A stretch of 22,193 nt of DNA from the NCBI GenBank assembly GCA_034440595.1, contig JAWXCH010000348.1, positions 1 to 22,193 on the forward strand, read 5' to 3'. Shown here one piece after another: positions 1 to 7,893 of this stretch. Positions within the stretch are counted from its first letter, which is position 1; each line of letters opens with the position of its first letter. Origin of the DNA: JAWXCH01 sp034440595. GTDB taxonomy: Bacteria > Planctomycetota > Planctomycetia > Pirellulales > JALHPA01. The notes beneath the pieces were generated by a model. It made no database searches. It was not told the origin of the DNA and worked only from the letters and a program-made list of their open reading frames with translations. The position numbers and the translations under genes were made by a program.

Positions 1-82
1 GCGTCGAGAGAGTCTAGCCAACGGTTTTAAGCCGGCGCGAGCGCTGAACATAAAATACCTACCGCAACCTTATTGTCAGCGA

Positions 83-1483
83 TTATGCCACAGCCATCGA
101 CAAAGCCTGTAGGTACGGAACCGGCAGGCTACCCAGGGCGTTTAGCACCGTGCCACCGGCGGTAAAGCAGTGCGTGACATAGTCGGGCTGGCCGTACTTT
201 TCCAGCGCTTTGCCACCTTCGCCACCGCCAACATATACGGCAACGCCGGCGTCTTTCATTCGTTTGAGCTGCGCAACGAAGCGGCGGGTCCCTTCCTCAA
301 AGCGCGAGTCCTCAAACATGCCGAACACACCGTTGTGAAATGCTACCGGCGGATCGTCGGTACCTAGCTGGCCCTTCACGGAAGCCAAGAACTCACCGAC
401 TTTTTGTTCATACAGCTCGCTGCTCTTCGGGCCGATATCGAACTGCTGATCTTGTGGGCCAATGATGTCGCTGGCTCGACCATCTTGCAGAATCGAATCG
501 ATTGGCAGGACAAAGCGGATCCCCTTGGCTCGCCCATCGGTGAGCATTTGCCGCGCCTGCTCCACGCGGCTACGTGGAATGAAATAGGGCTTATCGCTAT
601 GGGCAGGATCTTCGGCCAGGCCAAGGCTCAGTTCTTTGCCAGCCAATTCGGCATCGGCCTTGCGCAGAGCCATCGCCAGACTACCGGCAGCAAAGACCCA
701 GCGAATGGTGCCGCGGTCAATCATCGCCTGCAAGTCGTCTAGCTTGTCGATCTTCAGCCCGCTGAACACGACGAGCTGCGACTTCAGGCAGCGCCGCATT
801 GGCTTATCGAATTCGCCCGCTACATAGCTGCCCAGTGCCACGCGGTCCATCGCAGCAGGAACGATGGTCGAAGAGCTGTCGAGACTACCCGCCGAGAGGG
901 CCTCATTGACGTAGACCTTGGCCACCTTGGCGGCGACTTCATTGGCAAACTTGGCTAGCTTGGGAGCCAGCTTGTCGAGATCCGCGGGCGTTGCCTTCCA
1001 CATGGCGCGCTCGATGTCGTAGCGGCGGGTGTTCTCCAGCACCAACACACTCCCCGGCTTGGCGGCAGCAATGGCCTGCGTCACCTTGTCCGAAATGGTC
1101 TGAGAGGCTTCATCCCACCAGTCCGAAATCAGCGGCACGTCTTGCTTGAGCAATTCGCCGAGTCGCTTGGCGACATCCGCCAGAGTCCCCTCTGGCTTGC
1201 GGCCAATGTGACCAAAGATGATCTGCTTCCAGCCGTTTTGGATGCCATACTGCAAGGTTTCGACCATCGAACGGAGCCGCTCGTCCCCTTCGCCAATTTT
1301 TGCACCCGGCTTGGCGTCAACGTCGCCGCGAACCAGGACCGGCGTACCACTGGGAACATCGGCAAGGGAATCTAACCGCGGGATTGCTTTTAAATACTGT
1401 TCCAGCGTCCACTTCGGGGCGGAAGGATTCTCGTTCAACAGCGTCAGGCACCAGTCTTGCATCTTCTTGTCGGTCACAGGCAT
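83..1483 (-). CDS. Divergent phosphoglycerate kinase (PGK family)
   Basis: This 466-residue protein aligns by eye along the whole PGK fold, which in glycolysis transfers phosphate between 1,3-bisphosphoglycerate and ADP. PGK landmarks occur in order: VRGDVDA (51-57, usually VRxDFNVP), GHIGRK (91-96, usually SHxGRP), ENTRRY (150-155), YVNEALS (191-197, usually VNDAF), SGLKIDKL (241-248), NGVFGMFE (384-391), GGGEGG (419-424, usually GGGDs) and TAGG (441-444, usually STGGGA). Arg/His residues near 69-71, 92, 95 and 153 are kept. The basic HRxHxS substrate segment after the hinge is replaced by a Ser/Asp-rich stretch, and the nucleotide-loop Asp is Glu. It is longer than usual PGK (about 390-420), with about 30 extra N-terminal residues. 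An AGGAG site (1493-1497 complement) lies 9 bases before the ATG. It stands alone, divergent from the FAD oxidoreductase. It could be a paralogue rather than the main glycolytic enzyme, so I give no symbol. Confidence 0.85.
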   Translation of the reverse strand: MPVTDKKMQDWCLTLLNENPSAPKWTLEQYLKAIPRLDSLADVPSGTPVLVRGDVDAKPGAKIGEGDERLRSMVETLQYGIQNGWKQIIFGHIGRKPEGTLADVAKRLGELLKQDVPLISDWWDEASQTISDKVTQAIAAAKPGSVLVLENTRRYDIERAMWKATPADLDKLAPKLAKFANEVAAKVAKVYVNEALSAGSLDSSSTIVPAAMDRVALGSYVAGEFDKPMRRCLKSQLVVFSGLKIDKLDDLQAMIDRGTIRWVFAAGSLAMALRKADAELAGKELSLGLAEDPAHSDKPYFIPRSRVEQARQMLTDGRAKGIRFVLPIDSILQDGRASDIIGPQDQQFDIGPKSSELYEQKVGEFLASVKGQLGTDDPPVAFHNGVFGMFEDSRFEEGTRRFVAQLKRMKDAGVAVYVGGGEGGKALEKYGQPDYVTHCFTAGGTVLNALGSLPVPYLQALSMAVA

Positions 1484-1736
1484 CTCGATTGTCTCCTGGC
1501 GGCCACTGATTTGGGCGAATCGGGACCGCTATATTCCAAAAGGTTTAGTATTTTGAGTGAGCAATTGCCCTCACAGGATAGCAAAATCACCACCGTTTGG
1601 GCAGCACCCCGGCGATCTGTGAAAACATCGCAGGCCAGCCACGCTTTGGAACGGATATTGCTTACGTAAGCTCTTCGCTGGCGTCGGTTACCAGAACAAA
1701 CCGGTCGCTTTTTCGCACGCAAACAGGCAATCAACT

Positions 1737-2936
1737 ATGGATGTCCGATCCGGCGTTTCCCTTTGGCAGTCCCGAGTGGATGTCCCGCCGGCAGCGGTGC
1801 CACTTAATCAGGATCTGTCTTGCGAAGTCGTAATCCTTGGTAGTGGTGTGACCGGAGCACTGATCGCACAGGCGCTCACCAAAGCTGGTGTCTCCACCGT
1901 AATGATCGATCGTGGCGAAGTAGCCGCCGGTAGCACTGCCGCCAGCACCGGCTTACTTCAGTACGAAGTCGACAATCCACTGTCCAAGCTGATCGAGCAG
2001 GTGGGTGAACAAAATGCTGTCCATGCCTACCGTCGCGGGCTGAAAGCGATCGACGAAATCGAACAGTTGGCCAGCGACCTGTCGATTGATTGTGAATTCG
2101 AGCGCCGAAAAAGCTTGTACGTCGCCAGCAGTCGCTGGCATCTTTATGATTTGCAAAAGGAGTACGAGTGCCGTAAGTCGCATGGCTTTGAAGTGAGTTG
2201 GCTCGACCGTGATGAGCTATCGATGCAAACTTCGATCCAGTCGCCTGGTGCAATCCTTTCGAGCGGTGACGCACAGATCAACCCGTTGGCCTTTACGCGA
2301 TCACTGCTACGTCAGGCCGTTGAGGATGGACTGCGCATGTTTGCAAATACTGAGGTTCTGGATGTGGAAGAGTCTGGCGATGGTGTCTTGGTCCGAACGG
2401 CGGGAGGACTGGTCGCTGCGAAGAAAATTGTCTACGCCACCGGGTACGATCCGGCACAAAAAATCGTGCGTCAGGTCGGGAACTTGAACAGCACCTATGC
2501 ACTGGCCACTGCGCCGGTGGATGCGTTTCCCGGTTGGCCAGATGGTTGGCTACTTTGGGAGACAGCGCGGCCATACTTCTACGCGCGGCAGACAACCGAC
2601 CGCCGGATTATTCTCGGTGGAGGGGATACGGCTTTCAAAAACGATCACCAGCGCGATGGGCTGCTACAGCGACAGATCGAAAAAGTGACCTCCAAGTTCC
2701 GCTCGCTTTTTCCTGAGATCGAGTTCCAAGTGCAGTACGTCTGGGCCGGAACCTTTGCCGAAACGAAAGATGGACTCGCCTGTATCGGTCAGCATCCAGA
2801 GCGACCGAGTGCCTATTTCGCGCTGGGCTACGGTGGCAACGGCATCACCTTCAGCATGATCGCGGCACGGTTGATCACCGATCTCTACTTTGGCAAAGCG
2901 AATCCCGACGCCGAGGTTTTTCGAGTCGATCGCTGA
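1737..2936 (+). CDS. FAD-dependent oxidoreductase, DAO/GlpD-like family
   Basis: A 399-residue protein of the D-amino-acid-oxidase-like FAD superfamily (PF01266 type), probably cytosolic. Its members oxidise amines, amino acids or glycerol-phosphate; the substrate here cannot be read from sequence. A Rossmann dinucleotide fold begins at residue 31 with VVILGSGVTGALIA (GxGxxG at 35-40), followed by an acidic residue, Asp58, at the end of the second strand, as expected for FAD ribose binding. The next segment, GSTAASTGLLQYEVD (65-79), resembles the flavin-contacting loop of this group. A second FAD segment near the C-terminus reads ALGYGGNGITFS. There is no signal peptide. The first ~28 residues precede the fold and may be non-core; a weak CAGG lies about 9 bases before the chosen ATG. 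It is monocistronic, divergent from the PGK-like gene across about 250 bases. Confidence 0.88.
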   Translation: MDVRSGVSLWQSRVDVPPAAVPLNQDLSCEVVILGSGVTGALIAQALTKAGVSTVMIDRGEVAAGSTAASTGLLQYEVDNPLSKLIEQVGEQNAVHAYRRGLKAIDEIEQLASDLSIDCEFERRKSLYVASSRWHLYDLQKEYECRKSHGFEVSWLDRDELSMQTSIQSPGAILSSGDAQINPLAFTRSLLRQAVEDGLRMFANTEVLDVEESGDGVLVRTAGGLVAAKKIVYATGYDPAQKIVRQVGNLNSTYALATAPVDAFPGWPDGWLLWETARPYFYARQTTDRRIILGGGDTAFKNDHQRDGLLQRQIEKVTSKFRSLFPEIEFQVQYVWAGTFAETKDGLACIGQHPERPSAYFALGYGGNGITFSMIAARLITDLYFGKANPDAEVFRVDR

Positions 2937-3118
2937 GCAACTTTCTCGCACCGCCCAATTCGCTGAACGGCCTGATGGCGCAATCCGTTCGCCTACACGC
3001 GGTATATTCCGCAATACCGTCACGAGCGATTCAGTCTAGCTAGCCGACACACTTTGCCAGAAAATGATGCAAAAAAACCACTGTTGCGTTTGCACATCAC
3101 TCAGAGAGGGTTATGGTT

Positions 3119-3146
3119 GCTTAGCGTCAAACTAGGTAAGCTAAGC
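3119..3146. promoter_or_regulatory. Inverted repeat upstream of lipoprotein gene
   Basis: A perfect 7-base inverted repeat (GCTTAGC at 3119-3125, GCTAAGC at 3140-3146) with a 14-base spacer lies 24 bases before the lipoprotein start. It could be an operator or a 5' leader hairpin. There is no direct evidence for either, and short repeats of this size can occur by chance. Confidence 0.3.
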
Positions 3147-3170
3147 GCACTTTGAGCGGAGATCGCAATC

Positions 3171-3680
3171 ATGCGACGCGTATTGTTTCTGTCGGGATTA
3201 ACGGCTTTGATGACCGTGAGCAGTGGATGCCAAAGTTGCGTCAACTCGCTAGCTCGTTTTGAGGCCTGGAAATTCAACACCTGTTTTGGACATCACCATC
3301 GCTGGTGTGCTCCAAAACCTGTACCAGTGCCGGTCTGCCCTCCTCCCCCACAGGTGATCACGATTCCGGCACCAGCACCGGTGTGTGCTCCAGCGTGCGC
3401 TCCGGTTGCGACAGCACCTATGACGATGGTTGCTCCAGCACCAGCCTGTGCGCCGGCATGTCCTCAAGAATGCCCGCCGATTTGTCCGCCAATTGACGCC
3501 TGCAATCCGTGCGAGAACGGCGGCCCATCGTTCGGCGGAGTCGAAATGACATCGGCCTCGAGCAATTGCAACTGTGCGAACAATTCGGTGCCGTACGATC
3601 CGGGAGCCGCAACAATCGGTGCGCCGACTTTACAGCCCGGCGAATTTACGCCGCAACCAGGCCCAATAACAAATAATTGA
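3171..3680 (+). CDS. Small Cys/Pro-rich putative lipoprotein
   Basis: A 169-residue hypothetical protein. The N-terminus (MRR, hydrophobic 4-16, then SSGC with Cys20) looks like a lipoprotein signal, although Ser rather than Leu/Val sits at -3 of the lipobox. The mature part is low complexity: a His cluster (GHHHRW, 40-45), then Pro/Ala/Val repeats studded with Cys (PAPAPVCAPACAP and similar, about 48-116), then a Gly/Ser/Asn/Pro-rich tail. I count 15 Cys, at 20, 23, 38, 46, 56, 72, 76, 93, 97, 101, 105, 111, 114, 133 and 135. This suggests an exported protein with disulfides or metal binding at the cell surface; no enzymatic domain is visible. GGAG (3158-3161) sits 9 bases before the ATG. 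Planctomycetes commonly encode such short Pro/Cys-rich exported proteins. The stop codon lies inside the following AT-rich inverted repeat. Confidence 0.75.
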   Translation: MRRVLFLSGLTALMTVSSGCQSCVNSLARFEAWKFNTCFGHHHRWCAPKPVPVPVCPPPPQVITIPAPAPVCAPACAPVATAPMTMVAPAPACAPACPQECPPICPPIDACNPCENGGPSFGGVEMTSASSNCNCANNSVPYDPGAATIGAPTLQPGEFTPQPGPITNN

Positions 3681-3762
3681 TGACAAATAAAAAATAACGA
3701 ATCCATCTGGCCCGTCGCAATCAGATTTATTATTTGTTATCAGTCATTTATTATTTGATATT
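3665..3762. repeat. AT-rich imperfect inverted repeat, 39-base arms
   Basis: The arm at 3665-3703 matches the reverse complement of 3724-3762 at 31 of 39 positions without gaps, around a 20-base GC-richer loop. Both arms are built from reiterated CAAATAA/ATGAC-like words. It covers the last codons and stop (3678-3680) of the lipoprotein gene. It may act as a terminator hairpin, or be a remnant of a small non-autonomous palindromic element. It is far more AT-rich than its surroundings. Confidence 0.55.
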
Positions 3763-4065
3763 TTAGAAGAGCAATTCGCCAACTTGTGCCGCGTCGCGCT
3801 TCGGGTTGGTGCAACAAACGTAGTAGGCATGGTCCTCATGCCGTTAAACAACTTTTGAGTGCGGGCTGTACCTGCTTCTGCGTTGCAATTGGCAGCTTAA
3901 GGGCAAACTCGGGAAGACCCGCGGTTGCAATAATCACCTCGACTCGCCATCGGCTGCGGCACAGGGACGGTGCCTGCTACTTTTTGCGGCCGGTACTGTT
4001 CAACCGTTGTTTGTGTATCGCTTGCACTGGCAGAGCCAGTGGCACACCGCGACGAACATCGGCCG
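3763..4065. other. Gene-poor stretch between lipoprotein gene and purQ
   Basis: About 300 bases with no convincing gene. The open frames here (for example 3786-4073, plus) encode Arg/Cys-rich translations with no family features and no good ribosome site. The one structured item is the short palindrome at 4025-4041. This is the 3' side of purQ and the 3' side of the lipoprotein gene, so both transcripts should end here. Confidence 0.5.
4025..4041. repeat. Perfect short palindrome (7-base stem, 3-base loop)
   Basis: CACTGGC (4025-4031), loop AGA, GCCAGTG (4035-4041). It lies 25 bases past the purQ stop on the minus strand, so it could stop purQ transcripts, but no T-run follows on either strand. 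The loop and stem resemble a dispersed palindromic word I associate with planctomycete intergenic DNA; that link is from memory and untested. Confidence 0.45.
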
Positions 4066-4863
4066 CTACTTAAAAAACTCTACCGCGTTCTGAAACATCC
4101 GCAGACCATCCCCCGGGTCGCGACCTTCGCCGCGCGTCCAGCGTGGGTGATGTGTCAGATCGATATGCCGTTCCGGGTGCGGCATCAGCCCTAGCACGCG
4201 GCCAGTCTCGTCGCAGACACCTGCGACATTGGCCAGCGAACCGTTCGGGTTGATCGGATATTCCAAAACACCGTCGCCCGAAGGCTGATTGGCTGATTGG
4301 CCGTTGCCACAGTAGCGCAACACCAATTGGCCGCTGGTCTCCAGTTGATCAAGAATTTCTTTTGAGCGCGGGACAAATCGCCCTTCGCCATGCGCCACCG
4401 GCAGGTACATCTGCTCAATTCCATTTAGGAACACCGACCGGTTGCTGGCGGCCTGCAAATGCACCCAGCGGTCCTCAAAGCGGCCATTGGCATTCCAGTC
4501 GAGTGTGGCGGCAGGACCAGCCTTTGGATCGTCGGCCAATAACAAGCCGGATTTGATCAATATCTGAAAGCCGTTGCAGATCCCAAGGATCAGCTTGCCG
4601 GCTGAGCGAAACTGGTGCAGCGAATCGCTGAGGTGGTGCGCTAACTGATTGGCCAGAATCCGACCGCTGGCTATGTCGTCACCATAGCTGAATCCGCCGG
4701 GCAGGCAGAGGATCTGATGCTTCACCAGTAGCGTCGGATCATCCAGCAACTGTTGGATGTGTACACGTTCTGCCGTCGCACCGGCCAGCTCAAAGGCGTA
4801 GGCCGACTCCTGGTCGCAATTGGTCCCTGGGGCACGCAAGACTAAGACGCTCGGTTTTGGCAT
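4066..4863 (-). CDS. purQ: Phosphoribosylformylglycinamidine synthase, glutaminase subunit PurQ
   Basis: A class I glutamine amidotransferase of 265 residues. It releases ammonia from glutamine for PurL, which converts FGAR to FGAM in de novo purine synthesis. The N-terminus, VLVLRAPGTNCDQE (6-19), is the PurQ signature. The nucleophile is Cys96 in LGICNGFQIL, and the other triad members are His229 and Glu231 in MPHPERH. LPGGFSYGDDIASG (54-67) is also typical. The frame opens 16 codons further upstream (4911), but family alignment favours the ATG at 4861-4863, which begins MPKPSVLVLR; no strong ribosome site supports either. It lies 69 bases downstream of purL on the same strand, so the two are probably co-transcribed. 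No separate purS is present; PurS-like domains are in PurL instead. Confidence 0.95.
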   Translation of the reverse strand: MPKPSVLVLRAPGTNCDQESAYAFELAGATAERVHIQQLLDDPTLLVKHQILCLPGGFSYGDDIASGRILANQLAHHLSDSLHQFRSAGKLILGICNGFQILIKSGLLLADDPKAGPAATLDWNANGRFEDRWVHLQAASNRSVFLNGIEQMYLPVAHGEGRFVPRSKEILDQLETSGQLVLRYCGNGQSANQPSGDGVLEYPINPNGSLANVAGVCDETGRVLGLMPHPERHIDLTHHPRWTRGEGRDPGDGLRMFQNAVEFFK

Positions 4864-4932
4864 CGCTTTACAATATCGCTGAATAAAAATCAGAAGATCG
4901 AAATCTAACAATCACTCATTTGCCGCCCCCTG

Positions 4933-7893
4933 CTACCACCGTAGCGGCTTTTGCCAGGCCTCTTTCAATGTCGCCAGATCCAGATCAATGACATGGTCAG
5001 GATTGTCCGGGTGCAGATCCACGACCTGCAATTTGGTCTCATCGATCACTTCACCGATGACCGCATGCGGCACATTGCCCAGTGCGGTTTCAAAATGCCC
5101 CATCTGCTCGGGAGCCACTTCGCACAAGAATCGCGTGTTCGACTCACTGAACAGCATGGTCAAAGTCAGTTGGGTTGCAGAGGATTTCTCGGCGGATTCG
5201 TCCCCTTCCAGCAGACCGAGTACTTGCGCCAAGAATATCTTGGCACCCAGTCCCCCGGCAAACGCCATTTCGGCGGCGGCCACGGCCAGGCCACCTTCGC
5301 TCAGATCGTGACAGGCGGCAACACTGCCAGCAGAAATTGCGGCGTGCATGGCCGCAAACGTTTCCTTGGCCCTGGCGGCATTCACGGTCGGTACGGCACC
5401 CCCCTGCAAATTGGCTACCAGCGCCAGATGCGAGCCGGCCAGCTCTTCTTTCGTTTCGCCAACCAGATACAGCAAATTGCCAGAGCGTTTCAGGTCCATC
5501 GTCACGCATTTGCGCACGTCGTCGACTTGGCCCAAAGCGCTGATCAATAGCGACGGCGGAATGGCGATCGATTGCTTCACTCCGGCACTGTCGACGTACC
5601 GAAATTCGTTGTTCAGACTGTCCTTGCCACTGATAAACGGTGTGCCCAGTTCCACTGCCAGGTCGTAGCAAGCGATCGCCGCACGAACCAGCGAGCCGAG
5701 CGTTTCGGGCCGTTCGCAGTCTCCCCAGCAGAAGTTGTCGAGAATCGCAATTCGGCTGGGATCGGCACCGACGGCCACGCAGTTGCGCATCGCCTCATCA
5801 ATGGCGCTGGTCGCCATGTGATAGGTGTCGAAATCGCCGTATCGTGGGTTCATTCCGCAAGAGATCACCGCGCCACGTCGCGACGAAAGCACGGGCCGCA
5901 CCACCGCCGCATCGCCAGGGCCGTCATTGGAAACTCCAACCAGCGGCTTGATAACACTTCCCCCTTGCACCTCATGATCGTACTGGCGAATGATCCACTC
6001 TTTGCTGGCCACGTTGAGTGAGCCAAGGATTTTTAATAGCAACTGGTTACAGTCGAGCTTAGTAGCGCCACTCCAGTCGACCGGCGTACTCGCGACAGGT
6101 TGGTAGACTGCCTCGCGCACGACTGGGGGACGGCCATCGTGCAAAAACTCCATCGGCAGATCGGCCACCTGGTTGCCGTTGAACTGCAATTTCAGCCGAC
6201 CGGTTGGAACAAACTGACCGATGATCGTCGCTTCGACCCCTTCAGAGCTGGCCAGAGCCTCGAACTCCTGCCACTTGGCGTCCGGCACGGCCAGGATCAT
6301 CCGCTCCTGTGCCTCGGAGATCCACATCTCGGTGTAGGATAGCCCCGCGTACTTCAATGGAATTCGATCGAGCCAGACCTCGGCACCGATCGTCTCTCCC
6401 ATTTCGCCGACGGCGCTGCTAAAGCCACCAGCCCCGCAGTCGGTGATGGCATTGAACAGATTGCGATCGCGCGCGGCCAGCACCACATCCAGCACCATTT
6501 TTTCGGTGATGGCATTGCCGATTTGTACCGCGCCCCCGGAGAGGGTTTCGCTCTCGCTCGTCAGCTCCGCTGAACTAAACGTGGCACCGTGGATACCATC
6601 GCGACCAGTTCGTCCACCCAGCGCGACAATGTGATCTCCCGCGAGTGGCTCCTTGTGCGATTTATCGCACGGCAGCAGGCCCACATTGCCGCAGTAGACC
6701 AACGGGTTGCCCAAATACCGCGGGTCAAAATAGACCGCGCCGTTGACCGTTGGAATTCCCATCCGATTACCGTAGTCACGCACGCCAGAGACGACACCCT
6801 TCATCACACGTCGCGGGTGCAACACACCTGGCGGCAGCGAATCGTTGGGGGTATCTGGTGGAGCAAAACAAAAAACGTCCGTGTTGCAAATTGGCTTGGC
6901 CCCTAGCCCGGTGCCGAGTGGATCGCGAATCACTCCCCCCAGGCCGGTGTTCGCACCGCCATAAGGTTCGAGAGCGGACGGGTGATTGTGCGTTTCGACC
7001 TTGAAGACAATGTTGTTTTCGTCGTCAAAACGAACCACTCCGGCGTTGTCCTTAAAGACGCTGACGCACCAGTCGTCCTCACCTAGTTGTTCGCGAATTT
7101 GCACCGTGGCTGCAAAGATCGTTTCTTTGAGCATGCTTTCAAATCGCCGCTCGCCGTCTGGTCCACGGTAGGCAACACGACCACCTAGTGTCTTATGACT
7201 GCAATGCTCGCTCCAAGTCTGCGCGAGAGTTTCCAGTTCTGCATCGGTCGGATCGCGACCCAGCTCGCGGTAGTAGTCGCGAATGGTCTGCATCTCGGCC
7301 AGTTGCAAATAAAGCTGTCCCTCGCGGCTGAGCTGCATCAACTGCGTGTCGTTCAATTCGCGCAGCGGCACATGGACCAGTTGGAAATCATAGTCCGAGC
7401 CGAATTCCAGTTGATCAAACGGCAGCGGCCCCACGATGACCTGCTCAATCGCGTCGTTGGCCAGAATCTTGGAGCAGAGCGTCTGCAATTGATCTGCATT
7501 GATTCCGGTAACCCAGTATTTGCGAAAGGTCCGCACGGCACTGGCGGGGAACTCAAAATCGGCAATCGCCGCCAAAGTGCTTTGTGCCACCGGGTCCATC
7601 ACCCCAGGCTTTGGCAAGACATGCACCAGGTGTTCTTGACAGTCCGGGGCAATTGCCAGGCAAGGATCACGGGCTGGCGCAATCACCGTTCGTTCGACGA
7701 TCCGGTCGGATAGCAGTTCGTCGGCCAGGCGCTGCACCTGAGTTTTATCGAGCGCCCCTTCGATCAAAAATCCATGTGCAGCGGAGACGCGCAAAGTTTT
7801 CGGCAGTGCCAGCTCAGCAGCTTCATTGGCAATTCGTAGGCCAGCACGGTCCAGTTGACCGGCGGCTGGATAGATATCAACTTCCCACAGCAT
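4933..7893 (-). CDS. purL: Phosphoribosylformylglycinamidine synthase PurL with two N-terminal PurS-like domains
   Basis: A 986-residue FGAM synthase, the ATP-dependent fourth step of purine synthesis, working with PurQ. It is longer than small PurL (about 740) and shorter than the one-chain PurL that carries its own glutaminase (about 1300). The extra N-terminus reads as two PurS-like units: residues 1-75 (MLWEVDIYPAAG...) and about 88-155, with the PurS hallmark KPGVMDP at 95-101 and LANDAIEQVIVG at 144-155. The linker domain has LGRDPTDAE (211-219) and WSEHCSHK (227-234). The first AIRS-like half has VETHNHPSALEPYGGANTG (299-317) and the second half has VSNDGPGDAAVV. A late HDLSEGGLAVAAAEMAF motif is also present. 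No glutaminase domain follows; PurQ is separate. Its start overlaps the tyrA end by 17 bases; GGAGG lies about 15 bases upstream of the ATG. Confidence 0.96.
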   Translation of the reverse strand: MLWEVDIYPAAGQLDRAGLRIANEAAELALPKTLRVSAAHGFLIEGALDKTQVQRLADELLSDRIVERTVIAPARDPCLAIAPDCQEHLVHVLPKPGVMDPVAQSTLAAIADFEFPASAVRTFRKYWVTGINADQLQTLCSKILANDAIEQVIVGPLPFDQLEFGSDYDFQLVHVPLRELNDTQLMQLSREGQLYLQLAEMQTIRDYYRELGRDPTDAELETLAQTWSEHCSHKTLGGRVAYRGPDGERRFESMLKETIFAATVQIREQLGEDDWCVSVFKDNAGVVRFDDENNIVFKVETHNHPSALEPYGGANTGLGGVIRDPLGTGLGAKPICNTDVFCFAPPDTPNDSLPPGVLHPRRVMKGVVSGVRDYGNRMGIPTVNGAVYFDPRYLGNPLVYCGNVGLLPCDKSHKEPLAGDHIVALGGRTGRDGIHGATFSSAELTSESETLSGGAVQIGNAITEKMVLDVVLAARDRNLFNAITDCGAGGFSSAVGEMGETIGAEVWLDRIPLKYAGLSYTEMWISEAQERMILAVPDAKWQEFEALASSEGVEATIIGQFVPTGRLKLQFNGNQVADLPMEFLHDGRPPVVREAVYQPVASTPVDWSGATKLDCNQLLLKILGSLNVASKEWIIRQYDHEVQGGSVIKPLVGVSNDGPGDAAVVRPVLSSRRGAVISCGMNPRYGDFDTYHMATSAIDEAMRNCVAVGADPSRIAILDNFCWGDCERPETLGSLVRAAIACYDLAVELGTPFISGKDSLNNEFRYVDSAGVKQSIAIPPSLLISALGQVDDVRKCVTMDLKRSGNLLYLVGETKEELAGSHLALVANLQGGAVPTVNAARAKETFAAMHAAISAGSVAACHDLSEGGLAVAAAEMAFAGGLGAKIFLAQVLGLLEGDESAEKSSATQLTLTMLFSESNTRFLCEVAPEQMGHFETALGNVPHAVIGEVIDETKLQVVDLHPDNPDHVIDLDLATLKEAWQKPLRW

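Noticed and set aside
3786..4073. 95-codon plus-strand frame in the gene-poor stretch
   Set aside because: Arg/Cys-rich translation, no ribosome site, and it contains the palindrome at 4025-4041; better explained as repeat-bearing intergenic DNA.
4951..5550. 199-codon plus-strand open frame inside purL
   Set aside because: Antisense to the conserved PurL C-terminal half; composition (Gln/His rich) is typical of an antisense translation.
7195..7713. 172-codon plus-strand open frame inside purL
   Set aside because: It is a shadow of purL on the other strand; purL motifs are continuous here and the plus-frame translation shows no family feature.
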